DNA from: Coptis chinensis
Taxonomy: Eukaryota > Streptophyta > Magnoliopsida > Ranunculales > Ranunculaceae
DNA: 64,000 bases
Assembly (NCBI GenBank): GCA_015680905.1
Contig: CM027383.1
Span: forward strand, 84,601,001-84,665,000
Reading direction: 5' to 3'
Of this stretch, positions 11,400-23,343 are shown piece after piece. The notes beneath the pieces were generated by a model that saw nothing but the letters and a program-made list of their open reading frames with translations, did not search any database and was not told the origin of the DNA. How positions within the stretch are numbered: the first letter of the stretch is position 1; each line of letters opens with the position of its first letter. The translations under genes were made by a program, and so were the position numbers.

Positions 11400-12023
11400 T
11401 GATAAACACTCAAAACTGTGTTATAAACCTCGTAGAGACACTATATATTGGTTCATTATGTGTTTAATAAATATAAATTAATTGTATTTTCATATTTTCA
11501 CAAGTTTTAGCAGTTAACGACAAAATTGTAGCAAAACCTGCGTTTTAGCATGAAAATGTTGTTTGAAATAGTGTTTGAACTTGAAGTCTTCTCTCTCTAC
11601 CCATTTGAAGCTCAAAAAGGCCAGAATAAAGCATGTATACTTAACACTTACCATTTCCGGGTCAAATGAAGACAACGATGCAGAAAAGTCGTGGAACTTC
11701 TAACGAGCATATCTTCTGATTATGGACTCCAAATTCAGCATGTGAATTGTCAAAACGATCAGTGCAGCGAACTCTATATAAAAACATGAAGTTGTAAAGA
11801 TCACCAGAGCCCACATGGACCCACCATTGGTCAATACATGTGGGCCTGTCACTTAGTGGTTTCTCCATTATTTGAGCACTACCAAGTGGAGCACTTGTGA
11901 TTTGTAATTTATTCCATTTTTTATTCATAAGTTAGTTTTTTTTTTCATACATAGTTTTTTTGGTTTTGGAGTTTTGGATAGCTTGTAAGTTGTTAATGGA
12001 GTCTCGTCCACTCTTGAAATAAA

Positions 12024-12054
<31 letters not shown>

Positions 12055-12837
12055 TTAGTTTCTTAGCCATTGATTTTTAGGATCATTGGCTAAAACCCTC
12101 CCTTATGGAGGGTTGATGAAGCTCATGTGAGGATCTGAGTTAGTTTTAGGATTTACAGTTCATTGCTCAATATGTTTAAGTCTGTAATTGCATCCTACTA
12201 TAATATGCAGGTAGCACCCGTTCAAATTAAGAGTTTGTATCTTCAGATAGAGTAGCATACGCGACTAAATTAGTAGCGCGCGCAACGCGATTTTAGCCAA
12301 ATTAAAATTCCAGTGAACGCCAGATGCATTAACATACTAGGAGTTGAACAAATATTTTAGAGATGAAATATCACTTCAATTCCTCATGCTAACAGGTTGC
12401 TCTTAGAGGTAAGTTCAACGTGTTAGGGACCAAAACTCGAATCTATCTTGGGTTTGTCTATGAACCCAAGAAGGATTAGAGATGCAATAGAAATTAATTC
12501 AAACAGTAAACTTGATCCAAACATGAGTAGATTTAACTCTCCACAACTCTCTCTCTTTTTATCTCTATTTAAGTAATTAAGCAACTTAAATCTTGTAGTT
12601 AACTTGCAAACTAGGTAATAATAATTCAAGTAGTATAAACTACCATCAAAATCATTTTCACCATAAAATTCCCTTATAGTAATTCCAGGTCCTTGTTATT
12701 ACATGCTTAAAAGTTTAGGCACGGGTACGAATTCTTGCTCAAACTATACAATAACTTAATTTTGCGAGCAAGGTATTGATACAAGTGTAGGCTTAATGTT
12801 GTGTTTTGCATACATAATAACAAATTTACTCATATCA
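11400..12837 (+). mobile_element. Solo LTR of the TGATAA type (1438 bp)
   Basis: It begins TGATAAACACTC, ends CATATCA, and is flanked by ATCCG (11395-11399) and ATCTG (12838-12842), a 5-bp duplication with one mismatch. It interrupts the copia RNase H, whose frame resumes on the other side. A TATA box (TATATAAAAA) lies near 11773-11782. A (CTT)n run is at 12025-12054. No coding is supported inside. Confidence 0.8.
12025..12054. repeat. (CTT)n microsatellite
   Basis: About ten consecutive CTT triplets inside the solo LTR. Confidence 0.95.
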
Positions 12838-14914
12838 ATCTGCAATGTTATCTTTAGACCTTACATATATAGTCGATTGAGATAACTCCATTTGAGAGCA
12901 ATTGTCTAACGGTGTTATGTCTACAACATATGTGTTGAGATTTCCCGTTGTACATGCTACTTTGTGCTCTACCAATAGAAGATTGGCTATCACAGTGTAC
13001 ACGCACTACTGACACAAGTTTAGCCCAGTTTGAAATATTCTCTAAGAAATTACAAAACCACTCCGCTTCTTCTCCAGCCTTGTTCAATGCTATGAATTCT
13101 GAATCCATAGTGAACCTAGCTATGCACGTTTGTTTTGAGAATTTCCATGAAATAGTTGCACCTCCAAGTTTAAAAACATATCCACTTGTAGACTTTGAGT
13201 CTTTAGTGTCATATATCCATTTAGTATCGCAGCACCTTTATGGAACGGCTAGATATCTTGTATAGTGCAGGACATAGTTCTGAGTATACTTTAAGTATCC
13301 CAAAACTCTAAGTATGGTTGTTTAATGATCTTTGCCAGGATTACTCGTATATCAACTTGGCTTGCTCACAGAGTATGCTATATCAGGTTCTGTACAATTC
13401 ATGACATACATTAAGCTACCAAGTATACAAGAGTACTCTAATTGAGATATATTATTACCATTATTTTTGGCCAAATGAAGATTTATGTCAATTGGTGTCC
13501 TTTTTGGAGTGATGTTATACTCCTTGAACTTTTCAAGAATTTTCTCAATGTAATGAGATTGTGATAGAACAAGTCCATCTTGCGTCCTAGAAATTTTAAT
13601 TTGTAGGATAACATCCACGACACCTAAATCTTTCATGTCAAACTTACTGAACAATATTTGTTTGATAGATTTTATGACATCCATATTACTACCTAAAATT
13701 AGCATATCGTCCATATAGAGACAAACAATGACACATCCTTTTTTAGTGCTTTTGACATAACACATTTGTCACACTCGTTTATTTTGAAACTGTTTGACAA
13801 CATTGTATTGTGACATTGCTTTGGTGCTTGCTTTAATCCATATAAGGATTTAACAAGCTTGCAAACTTTCTTTTCTTGTCTAGGAGCAATAAACCCTTCG
13901 GGTTGTTCCATGTAAATTTCTTCATCTAACTCATCATTCAAGAATGTCGTCTTAACATCCATTTGATGTATCTCAAGTCCATGGATCGATGCTATTGCAA
14001 TTAACATCTTTATGGACGTTATTCTTGTAACCATAGAGTAAGTGTCGAAATAGTCAAATCCTTCTTTCTGTCTAAAGTCTTTGACCACAAGTCTAGTTTT
14101 ATATTTGTCAGTTGATCCATTAGTCTTAAATTTATTTGTGAATATCTATATATATCACAAAGTTTTGGAACCAGGTAGTAAATCCACCAATTCCCATGTA
14201 TGATTTTGCAATATGGATTCAATCTCAACTCGCTATTGATAACTTCTTTCCAATAAGGAGCTTCTAGAGAGGACGTTGCTTTCTTGAACGTTTGAGGATC
14301 ATTTTCCAACAAATATGTTAGAAAATTAGGTCCAAAAGACATTGATGCCCTTGACCTTTTGCTACGTCTAGGTTCCTCATCAATATCTCTGTGTAGGATG
14401 GTTACTACTTGTAGCATCTAAAGTTTTCTTTGTTAAACTTAGCTCTATACACATGTTATACGGAAATGTATTTTCAAAGAATGAGGCATTCCTTGATTCA
14501 ATAATTGTATTAACATGTACATATATCTTGAATGTCTAATTTATGAACCAAAAAATGATATGCACTACAATTATTTGCATATCCAATGAATACACAATCA
14601 ATAGTTTTGGGTCCTATCTTAACCTTCTTAGGTTTTAGAACTTTCACTTTAGCAAAACACCCCCCACACTTTCAAGAATTTGTAGGAAATCTTATGACCT
14701 ACTTTCCATAATTCGTATAGTGTTTTAAGTGTCTTCTTGTTAGAAATCTTATTAAGAATGTAATTGGCGGAAAACAAAACTTTCCACCACAGATTCTGGG
14801 GTAAACCAAAACTTAACAACATAGCATTCATCACATCTTTTAGAATTCAATTTTTGCGCTCAACAATACCGTTTGATTGAGGTGAATAAGGAGTCGTAGT
14901 ATGATGAATGATTC
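12838..14914 (-). pseudogene. copia integrase C-terminus, reverse transcriptase, RNase H
   Basis: From right to left on the minus strand: the TTPYSPQSNGIVERKN integrase box (about 14905-14850); integrase C-terminal region (14834-14649); a linker with RSKRSR (14417-14300); RT with FDYFDTYSMV, QMDVKTTFLN and LYGLKQAP (14088-13800); the catalytic box YMDDM (about 13720-13706), intact; and RNase H (13108-12838) up to NIAD. The parts lie in several frames with stops (for example around 13350-13110), so the polyprotein cannot be made. The right edge is the solo LTR junction. Confidence 0.85.
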
Positions 14915-14930
14915 TGATAAGTGCCTAAAA

Positions 14931-14937
<7 letters not shown>

Positions 14938-15006
<69 letters not shown>
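14938..15006. repeat. (TA)n microsatellite 1
   Basis: Uninterrupted TA dinucleotides over about 69 bases near the start of the solo LTR. Length is likely polymorphic. Confidence 0.97.
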
Positions 15007-15008
<2 letters not shown>

Positions 15009-15105
15009 TTTATTTATGTTTAATTGCATACTTTTAACGTAAAACTATACATTTGTTTTATTCCATGGCATTTTGCACATTTTTTTTTGGTTATAAATGA
15101 TTATT

Positions 15106-15108
<3 letters not shown>

Positions 15109-15190
<82 letters not shown>
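15109..15190. repeat. (TA)n microsatellite 2
   Basis: Uninterrupted TA dinucleotides over about 82 bases, 102 bases from the first run. The two runs could pair with each other or be assembly-sensitive. Confidence 0.97.
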
Positions 15191-15194
<4 letters not shown>

Positions 15195-16802
15195 TTTTAT
15201 GTACATGTCTTTGGAAAAGTCGATCCCATGCAAAATATGTTGTATTAATTTGGTTTAATATTTTCTATAAGAAATAAAGATTGTTGATTAAAGTCCAATC
15301 AAAGCCCGAGCCCATGAGCCAAATAAAATCATTTAAAGAATCAATAAGTGAGAGTTCATGAAATAAATTATGCTATCAAGAATGGAAGAAAATATTAGAG
15401 AATTGATAATTATATAAGGAAATCAAGAAATGATAATTGCAACTACCACCATATATCATTACCATTTTCACCCCATTAAATATCCTCATTTCAATTAATC
15501 ACTTATTCTCTAGATTTCATTATATCAAATCATTTCTAAATACCTTATATTCTAGCCACCATATATATTCCCCCATATCCTGCATATTCTTGTCAATCAC
15601 TCCATTCCTAATTCAAAACCATATCATTCCATTTATCTTACCAAATAATATTTACTATTTATTTCATTCATTCCATAAGTCTTGATAATATATTTTTCCT
15701 ATTCCATTTCCTAAATTTTTTTATCTTATATTGTCTTCCCATATCACAAAGATATTAATTATACACCAAGATATTATTTGTGAAAGCTATAAATAGATAA
15801 GAGAATCGACATTGAAAACATCCAGACTTTTGAGACAAATACCACAAGCTAGTTCTTTAGTTAGTTCATTTTTGTTTTAAGAGATAGAGTTTTGAGCGTG
15901 TATTAGTTTATCTTGTTCTCGATCAACAAACCATAGAATAATTCAAGTGCAATGGTGGTATTTACTTCTTATCTTTTTATGTACGTTCTAGACTCATGAT
16001 GGGGTAAAATCTTTACCCTAATAGTGGAAGATGAATCCCCTATCATAAAGATGTAGGCTTATTTTCTTATATTTCCAATTTTTATTCTCCAGTATAATCT
16101 TTAATATATCCAATGATTTTCTTCATTTGAAATAATAATATTGAAACGAGACGTGCACGAGTTCTATCACCATAATAATTGAGGTATTTATCAATATTAG
16201 TTTCTTTCACCATTATCATTTATATTAAAACTTGTTCAATAACGTTTTAGTTGCCTATCCTTGATGACTTATACTACTTTACTTTGGTTGAGTTGATTTG
16301 CCATGCTTAGATAGCTACCTATGATACTTGAAGAATTTGAGGATTTATTCTATTAAAAAAATGGGACTAGCAGATAAAATGCATTTATTGAAAATCACTC
16401 ATTAAAATTGCAATTAGCGTTGGATTATTTGATAAAATTTATAAAATAGAAAGGAGAATAAATATTTGGAAATATAAAATTAGTCTTATCTTTAAAATAG
16501 GGGTGAAATTATTCACCATTAGGATTTTTTGTCTATTGAAAAACAATCACTTTAATTCAATTAGTTAAAATATTTAGAATTAAAATTTTATTCTTGGTTT
16601 AAATTAGTTCGATAAAAATTCCAAAAATTGTTTTAATCTCATGTACCTAGTTAGTTATTGGGTAATTACTTCTCTTTTCAAATTTTCTCCATTTCAAGAT
16701 GTGGTTCAACTCTAACTTGCCACTATTATTTTAATTGTTGCAAGTTTGAAAATTACTTTTGTTGATTAACAGGTTTTAAACGACAAGATTTTGTGTAAAT
16801 CA

Positions 16803-17365
16803 AATTCCGTGTTCAGAACGGAAACCTTCAAAAGGTGATTCATATTCACCCCCCCCTTTTTATCGCTCCTTGTAGCCTTAATCTTTTTGCTTAGTTGGTT
16901 TTCAACTTCATTTTTATAGTGTTTGAACACTTCAATTGTCTCATTTTTACTTCTAAACAAGTAAACATAACAATATCTAATGCTATCATCAATAAAATTA
17001 CTAAAATATTTTTACTACCTCTTGTTTGCACGAACTTAAGATAACATATATCTGTGTGTATTAAGTATAAATGTTAAGTACTTCTTTCAATGGAATGAAA
17101 GAATGATCTGGCCAACTTTGATTCTACACAAGTTTCACATTTATGGTGTAGGTATATTTTTATCTTTGGTATATAATCCAAATTAATTAATCTATGCAAA
17201 GTGTCATAATTAATATGCCCTAGCCTACCATGACATACATGTGAAAACTCAATCAAGTAAACAGAAGATCCAACTTTATTAGCGCTTTTTGGTGCAATAG
17301 TAAAATAAGATATCCTAAAGAGCCTATCACTTAGATAGCCCTTGCCTGTAAATACATCAGTTGTA
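16803..17365 (-). pseudogene. copia GAG-pre-integrase and integrase start
   Basis: The frame from 17365 reads TTDVFTGKGYL..., then the zinc-binding region (HGRLGHINYDTL, followed by CETC; about 17256-17110), an HHCC-type motif that looks intact. The integrase core includes FKHYKNEVENQ and RSDKKGG (16930-16845). A frameshift occurs near 16840, after which ESPFEGF and SEHGI appear in another frame. The frame breaks off at the solo LTR junction. Confidence 0.8.
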
Positions 17366-17819
17366 TGTAGATGTCTATTAGTTTACTGGACAACGACCTG
17401 ATGATTTGTGTGATAGGGAATGACTGCACTCTTCTTGGGATAAGAGTTGCCTACGTATCAAGTTTCTTGGGGTAAACTTGAATCAAGCTTTACGTAGTTC
17501 ATCTCTCTCTACTTATAGATGTTTGAGCTGACTTTCCATATTTTCTCCAGGCCGTTATGAAGTGTAGATCCACATTGTGTGCTATCCTAATGATCTGCCA
17601 TTATTCTGATGCTACAAAGTTAATGTGTCCTTGATTGTTTGCGTTGACTGAGCTATAAGATTGCACTAGTTGATTTGCTTCCATAAATGGATGTAACTGA
17701 TACTGGGGACGACCTGGGTGTTGGGTCGTTGGCAAGCTGTGATGGATTGGTACAAGCTAATGGGGTACGACCTGATGTGTGGACATGTGTACTATAGTGT
17801 AGAACAGAGGGTACTCACA
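17366..17819 (-). repeat. gypsy 3' LTR (454 bp)
   Basis: Aligns end to end with 27092-27545. It is followed on the right by CAACCCCTTTT, which on the minus strand is the polypurine tract AAAAGGGGTTG feeding into the LTR. A minus-strand TATAAGTAGAG near 17513-17523 is the best TATA candidate. Confidence 0.9.
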
Positions 17820-18237
17820 CAACCCCTTTTATTTTATTCGTTCTTTAGGCAACTGTGTTGTGAAAAAGGACGGTTAAAATAAAACCTTAAAAAACGTGTC
17901 AGACAGCTGGTTGTTTTAATTGGGTTTTGAAAAATGTGTGGGAACTGTTGGGTTGGATTCGTGGGCCCAAAATCGCAGAGGTTTTGTGGGAGAGTTCTGA
18001 TTGTGCTATCTTGAAAAACTGAATCGTTTTGTTTGTTTTCGAGGTTTGTGTGTTTGAAGGGTTTTGTGTTGGTTGGCTTTTCATTTTCATTCTATCATCA
18101 GAAGCAAAGAAAGAAAATGGAGAGAAAGAGAAAAATAAGCAGAGAGAAAAGAAAAACGCCAAGCTCACGTCTTTCTAATTTCAGGTGCGTTCTTTGATAA
18201 AAAAAAGTTTGTTCTTTTGTTTATTTTTGCACTCGAA

Positions 18238-20541
18238 ATGTCTGTTACCAGTGATAGTTTAAGTGGTGAAGTTGAGATAGATGAGTGGAGAGAGAGAACA
18301 GTAAGTGCTTAAGAAGTTGAAGATAGGGTTTGTAGTGGTGATGTGGCTTCATCTTTGGAGACGATGGCTGATGATGCGAGGATGCCTAGGTTGGAGGATT
18401 GTTATGCTTATTTGAGGGAGGAGTTTGGTTGGGTGGAGGCCGACCTGGACCATGTACGACTTGAGTGGGGAGAGGAACTTGTATAGTAGTGACTACGTTC
18501 CTTGGGGTGGAGGAGTAGTGGTTTGTTATGGGCAGTTGAAGGCTAGGATGAGGTTGCCTTTTTCCTGTCTTACTGTGGAGATGTTGAATTTTTTAGGAAA
18601 AGCCCCTTGTCAGTTTGTAGGGAACAGTTAAAGGAATTTTCATGTGTTGGATTTGTTGAATGAGAGGGCCTATAACATCTGCTTATCAGATGTGTTGGAG
18701 CATTTCACTGTGAAGAGGTCGGTTGCTCTGAACTTTAGTTTTCAGGTCGGGAGGGGGAAGTCTCATGTTATTGTGGGAGTGAGTAATAAGGATTGGGGGT
18801 GTAGGCCGTTGTTGGTTGTGGGTAGATATTGTCCTTCTCATTGAAGTTGAACACTCGTGTTATACAGTTGGAGGGTAGGTCGTTTGTTTTAGGCCGTACT
18901 GTGTGTATGTTATATTATACTTTGGACATTCTGACTTATTTGTTTTGTTTGTGTAGAGGTTCATATTCATGGTCGTACTGAGACTGGTGCTATAGAAAGG
19001 TTTGCTTGTTTGAGCTTGGAGGAGAAATGAGCTTTGTTGGGGGAGGCTGCGCATTATTTTAAGAGGCGTGAAGGAGAGAAAATCAACTGTAAAAAACTGG
19101 AGAAAAAGAAGAGGGCTCGCAAGGTTGTTGTTGATATCTCTGATTCTAGCTCGGATCCTACAATGGAGAAGGAGAGCTAAAGGAAAGCACCTGTTTCTGG
19201 AGCGAGAATGGTTGGAGGGGCTACTGATAGCCATTCTGCTTCAATGAGGATGGCTGGAGGAGTTCCTGAAAGCCGTTCTGCATCCAAACGCTCTGAGGTG
19301 GGTGATGGTGAACGTTCTGCATCCAAACGTTTTGAGGTGGGTTGTGGAAGTACTGGTGGTAGTGCTGGTGGAAGTGGTGATGATCCCACTTCGTTCCGGA
19401 GGCCTAATCTGAAAAGGCACTCCGAAGTGGTTGAGATGGAAGGGGCAAAGAGGTTCCATACTGAGTCTGAATAATGACCTGGTGCTTGTGAAAGTCGTAC
19501 TTCTTCAGGTCGGGTACCTTTGAAGAAGATGAACTTGAGTGATTTGGCTGTTGATGCTGGGGTGGCTGAGGCCCGTGGTAAGAAGAAAGCTGGGGAGGCT
19601 GAGCCAGCTGCCCAAAAATGTCAGGGGTCGGGGAGTGCGGCCCCAAGTGACAAGAGTGGAGATGATGTCCTGAGTAGGCTTGTCATGTATGAGGACCCTG
19701 CGAGTGGGCTGAGGAAGTTTGTGAATAATGGGGACTGTAGTTTTAAGTCCTCATTGGTGGCTGGAGGGTTGCTGGAGAGCATTGTTCTTGATGGAGATAG
19801 GCAAAAGTTGGATTCTGGGAAAGGTTTGGATGTGCACCTGAAAGAGATGGATCGGTCATTGTGCTTTGTAAGTGCTCTGCTGATCTGATCTTGTTTTCTT
19901 TATGCTTTGTAAGTATTGTTGATCTAACTTATTTTGTTGTTTGTTAGGTTCTGGTCATGTACAGGAAGTTGAGGGATATGGCAACCATCTCTGACCTATA
20001 CAAAAAGGAGCTGGATGCCGCCAAGGAGTCCTATAACAAGATGGTGGCTGTGCAACAGGTGGAGAGGGCTGAGGTTGTTAGGCTGAGGGATCAGGTGCAC
20101 GATCTAGCTGGGAATATGGCCTTGTTGCAACCTTCTCTTGATGCTTCAAAGCTAGAGACTCAGCACTGGGTTGGTGAGTGCAAAAAGGCACTGGTTGTTG
20201 CTGGAAAAGCTCAGGCTGAGTATAACGACCTGGTTGATTTGGTAGAGAGTGGGGTTGAGTACGTTCTGATAGATGATTATATGGAGCTGGATCGTAAGTA
20301 CAACGCCCTGAAGAGATCTGTCGAAAGTGGGGCTGCAGTGGTAACTGGTGAAAGTACCGTTGCAGATGCTAGTAGACGATCTGATCTGCCCTCCAATCTA
20401 GGTGTTGTTCTAGTTGTCTCTCCTGATGATGTTGTCGTAGATGTGTTGAAAGTGGTTGATGATCCGGCTAGCAGCTCTGCTGCTGTAGAGGGCTCTGAGT
20501 TGGATCCTTTGATTGTAGAGCAAGTTTCCCGTGTTTTGTAG
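18238..20541 (+). pseudogene. Antisense gene of the gypsy element (Transposase_28-like, PF04195)
   Basis: This gene runs opposite to gag-pol between integrase and 3' LTR. ATG 18238 opens an acidic N-terminus with a stop at 18313. A conserved block follows (about 18425-18800) with LKARMRLPFS, APCQFVGNS and VGRGKSHVIVGV, which lines up with the antisense gene at 30162-33562 and resembles the 'putative gypsy type transposon' family. A basic/Ser-rich linker is next, then a C-terminal helical segment (19957-20450) rich in Glu/Lys/Leu, probably coiled coil, ending VSRVL-stop. A good intron lies at 19868-19947 (GTAAGT...TTGTTAG). Internal stops near 18482 and 18628 and frame changes make it a pseudogene. 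The function of the family is unknown. Confidence 0.7.
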
Positions 20542-21648
20542 TATTGAGCTTATCTGGTTTGAGTGTTTTTTTTTTTTTTTTTTTTGAACAATATTTAAAC
20601 ATTTGTGTTTTTGCTACTGATAAACTATATTTTTGATGATGGGGATATTGAGGTCGGTTTTCTGAGATAATCTAGGGGCCTCTAGTATCTATCCAAATTT
20701 GTATTTAAGTAGTAATATTTAAATTACTTACTTGCTGAGATTGTGCTTGATGTTTGCATGCATATGATTGATTTTGCTATTTTTGATTTGTTGTATGACG
20801 ACATATGTTCAGAATTGATGAATTGTTGGACTTTGATAGGTCGTCTGGTTGTAACAGGTCGTAGAGCATTCGTGTATGACCTGATATATTTGCATAGTTG
20901 ACACCTAGGCTTTCTCATGCCCTTAGGTGTGTGTGCTGAGTCGTTCCTTCTTGGGGGAACTTCTTATTGATATAATTAGCCTTTGAATGACCATTATAGT
21001 TGAGTCTAACTTAAACCATGTCGAAATCGTAAGCTGGCTTGGGGTCCTTTTGGAGGACCCCTGGATTGTATTTGTATGATAATTGGCCTTTGAGTGGCCA
21101 TTACAGTTGAATCATACTTAACTCTGGCGTTGGTGTTAAGTTGATTTAGTGTCTTTTTGGAGGACCTTGAGTTGAATTGATTGATAATTTACCACTGCGT
21201 GGTTGTTATAGTTGAGTCGTTCTTGACTCTGCCTTTGATGTATGACCTGACATTGTGATGTCCGAGGTCGGGTTGCGTAGTGCAAGATGTCTGGTACTCA
21301 TGTAAAGCAAAAGATGACATCTGTACTCGAAATGTTGATGAAAATTTATTCATAGCGACTGATATATCTGGAAAAAAAAACTTATTGATAAAATTGCTTG
21401 AGGAGAGATGTATTCCAAGGTCGGGGAAGCATATCACCGAGCTGAGTTTTATTCCAGTATGTGCCATTTCCAACGACTTTGTCAACAATGTAGGGGCCTT
21501 CCCATGTTGTGTTAAGCTTGGCAGGAGCGAGTGTCTTTTTGAGAACTTGGTCGCCAGCTTGAAAAGATCTTGGGACGACCTTCTTGTTGTAAGATCGTTG
21601 GACTGTTTGGTGGTACCGAGCTAGGGATATTGCAGCTGTTTCCCTTCG
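20542..21648. other. gypsy spacer between antisense gene and integrase
   Basis: Sequence between two convergent coding blocks. It starts with a T run (20568-20585). GAGTGGCCATTATAGTTGAGTC-like phrases recur loosely at about 20985-21215, suggesting short diverged tandem repeats. The part beyond about 21260 may still encode, on the minus strand, the integrase C-terminus in decayed form. No intact frame is supported. Confidence 0.45.
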
Positions 21649-22491
21649 TTATTCTAGGAGATCAACCTCTTTTGCCAAGATGCTGTTATTTTCTCCTGAT
21701 TCGACGATGTCAGAACGTGTGGTTGTGATTGTGAGTTCTGATGGTATGACTGCTTCTGTTCCAAAGCAAAGTGTGAAAGGAGATTCATTGGTATTGGCTC
21801 TGGCTTTTGTTCTGTATGCCCATAGAATGTTCTCGAGTTGTTTAGGCCATTGGCTTTTCTTGCTTTCCAACTTCTTTTGGAGATTCTCCTTGATTGCTTT
21901 GTTGGTAGCTTCTGCTTGGCCATTACTTTGTGCATATCTAGGTGTAGAAAATGCTTGAATAATGTGCCATTTTTGTAGAAATGCCTTGACTTGCAAGCCA
22001 TCAAATTGAGTTCCGTTGTCCATGACAAGGGTGTGGGGGAGACCAAATCTTGTGATGATATTGGTCCATATGAAGCTGATGACGTGGACTTCTTTGACTT
22101 AAACTAGAGGGATTGCTTCTACCCATTTGGTGAAGTAATCTGTGATTGTTGGGACATATTTGAGTCATGTTTTCTTTTGTGGGATGAATGGTCCCATGAT
22201 GTCTAGCCCCCACATGTGGAAAGGCTAAGGGCTGGCTATGTTGACCAACTCCCGTGCTGGGCTTAGGTGGTTATGGCCAAATGTTTGACATTGGTGGCAT
22301 TTGAAAACGTACATTTTTTCTTCGATATGCATGCCTGGCCAGTAGTACCATTGGGCTATTGCTTTATGTGCTAGGGATCTTGCTCCTGCATGATTGCCAC
22401 ATTCGCCCTTGTGAATTTCGTCGAAGATGAATTGGCTTTCGCGTGGAGTGATACACCTAAGATGGGGTCTGCCTGCGGATTTACGGAACAA
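21649..22491 (-). pseudogene. gypsy integrase
   Basis: An HHCC zinc domain lies at about 22430-22270 (H..H near ECGNHAG, then CHQCQ). The catalytic core follows in a second frame, with DNGTQFDG at about 22023-22000, the TPRYAQSNGQAEATNK box, and WAYRTKA and ESPFTLCFG near 21830-21770. The core therefore keeps the second Asp and the Glu of the DDE triad. The stretch with the first Asp (22213-22001) is in a shifted frame. At least two frameshifts separate the parts. Confidence 0.85.
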
Positions 22492-23343
22492 GCGTCCATT
22501 GATTACAATGTATCTGGGAGCTCGAAATTGTATGGCACGAGCATTCTTTGTCTCTGATGGGAGCTCGCCATGTAAGATGAACTTGACAAATGGGTCTATC
22601 CAAGATTGACTAATCTCTTCTTCGGATGAAGGCTGGAAATCTGTGAGGCTGTTGACGCTTTCTTGTTAGTAGTCGGGCCTCTCTAAAATGTCAATGTAGA
22701 TTGTGCTGGGGCAAACCTTTTGTGTCTTTGAGGCTAAGAAAGATAGAATGTCTGCATGTCTGTTATCTTCCCTGGGAATATGCTCTAATAAGAATGTTTT
22801 GAACGATCTGATGAGGTTACTGACGACCTGAGCGTACTTTGCAAGGTTTGCTCCATTCGTGACATATTCCTTGGTGATCTGCTTGACTATTACCTGTGAG
22901 TCGCTATAAGCTTTAAGCTTTGGGACTTGTAGTTGTTGTGCCATGCGGAGGCCTGTGATCAATGTTTTGTACTCCGCTTCGTTGTTGGACGTTGCGAAAT
23001 CGATCTTGATTGATTTTTGTAGCTGGGTACCTTCTGGTGAAGTTAACACAACCCCCAGTCCACTGCCATTGTTGTTGCACGTTCCATCTATGTAGAGGTG
23101 CCATGTGTCTGGGGTTGCTGGTTGATGGAGTGAAGTGATGGGCTCAGGTTCCTAGTTGTCGTCTTCGACGGGGAAATCCTCAAGGAAGTCAGCAACGACC
23201 TGTCCTTTGTGAGACATTTTGGGAACGAACTCGATGTGGTGCTCTCCGAGCTCTTCAGCCCATTTGGCCATTCGAGCCGTTTTGTTGTTGGAACTCAAAA
23301 CTTGCTTGATGGGTACATCGCTTTTAACCTTAATGTTGTGGGC
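22492..23343 (-). pseudogene. gypsy second RNase H (Tat-type)
   Basis: At 23049-22666 the translation has LTSPEG, TSNNEAEYKTL, AYSDSQVIV and REDNRHADILS, the order of conserved motifs in the extra archaeal-type RNase H of Tat gypsy elements. The N-terminal part (DGTCNNNGSGLGV-like) lies in the adjoining frame at 23100-23050. A basic linker joins it to RT and the first RNase H on the right and integrase on the left. Confidence 0.75.

Larger units (their letters stand above)
14915..16802 (+). mobile_element. Solo LTR of the TGATAAG family (1888 bp) with two TA runs
   Basis: It begins TGATAAGTGCCT, ends GTAAATCA, and is flanked by GATTC (14910-14914) and AATTC (16803-16807), a 5-bp duplication with one mismatch. 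It interrupts the copia integrase core between HGI and IHHTTTPYSP. A TATA box (TATAAATAG) lies near 15786-15794. Two long TA runs account for short Ile/Tyr open frames on both strands. No internal coding is supported. Confidence 0.8.

Noticed and set aside
15024-15248. Open frames on both strands (74 and 62 codons) over the TA runs
   Set aside because: They are Ile/Tyr repeats produced by (TA)n and have no other content.
18860-19646. Minus-strand frames of 70-124 codons opposite the antisense gene
   Set aside because: Simple Ser/Pro/Thr composition mirrored from the plus-strand linker; no family signal.
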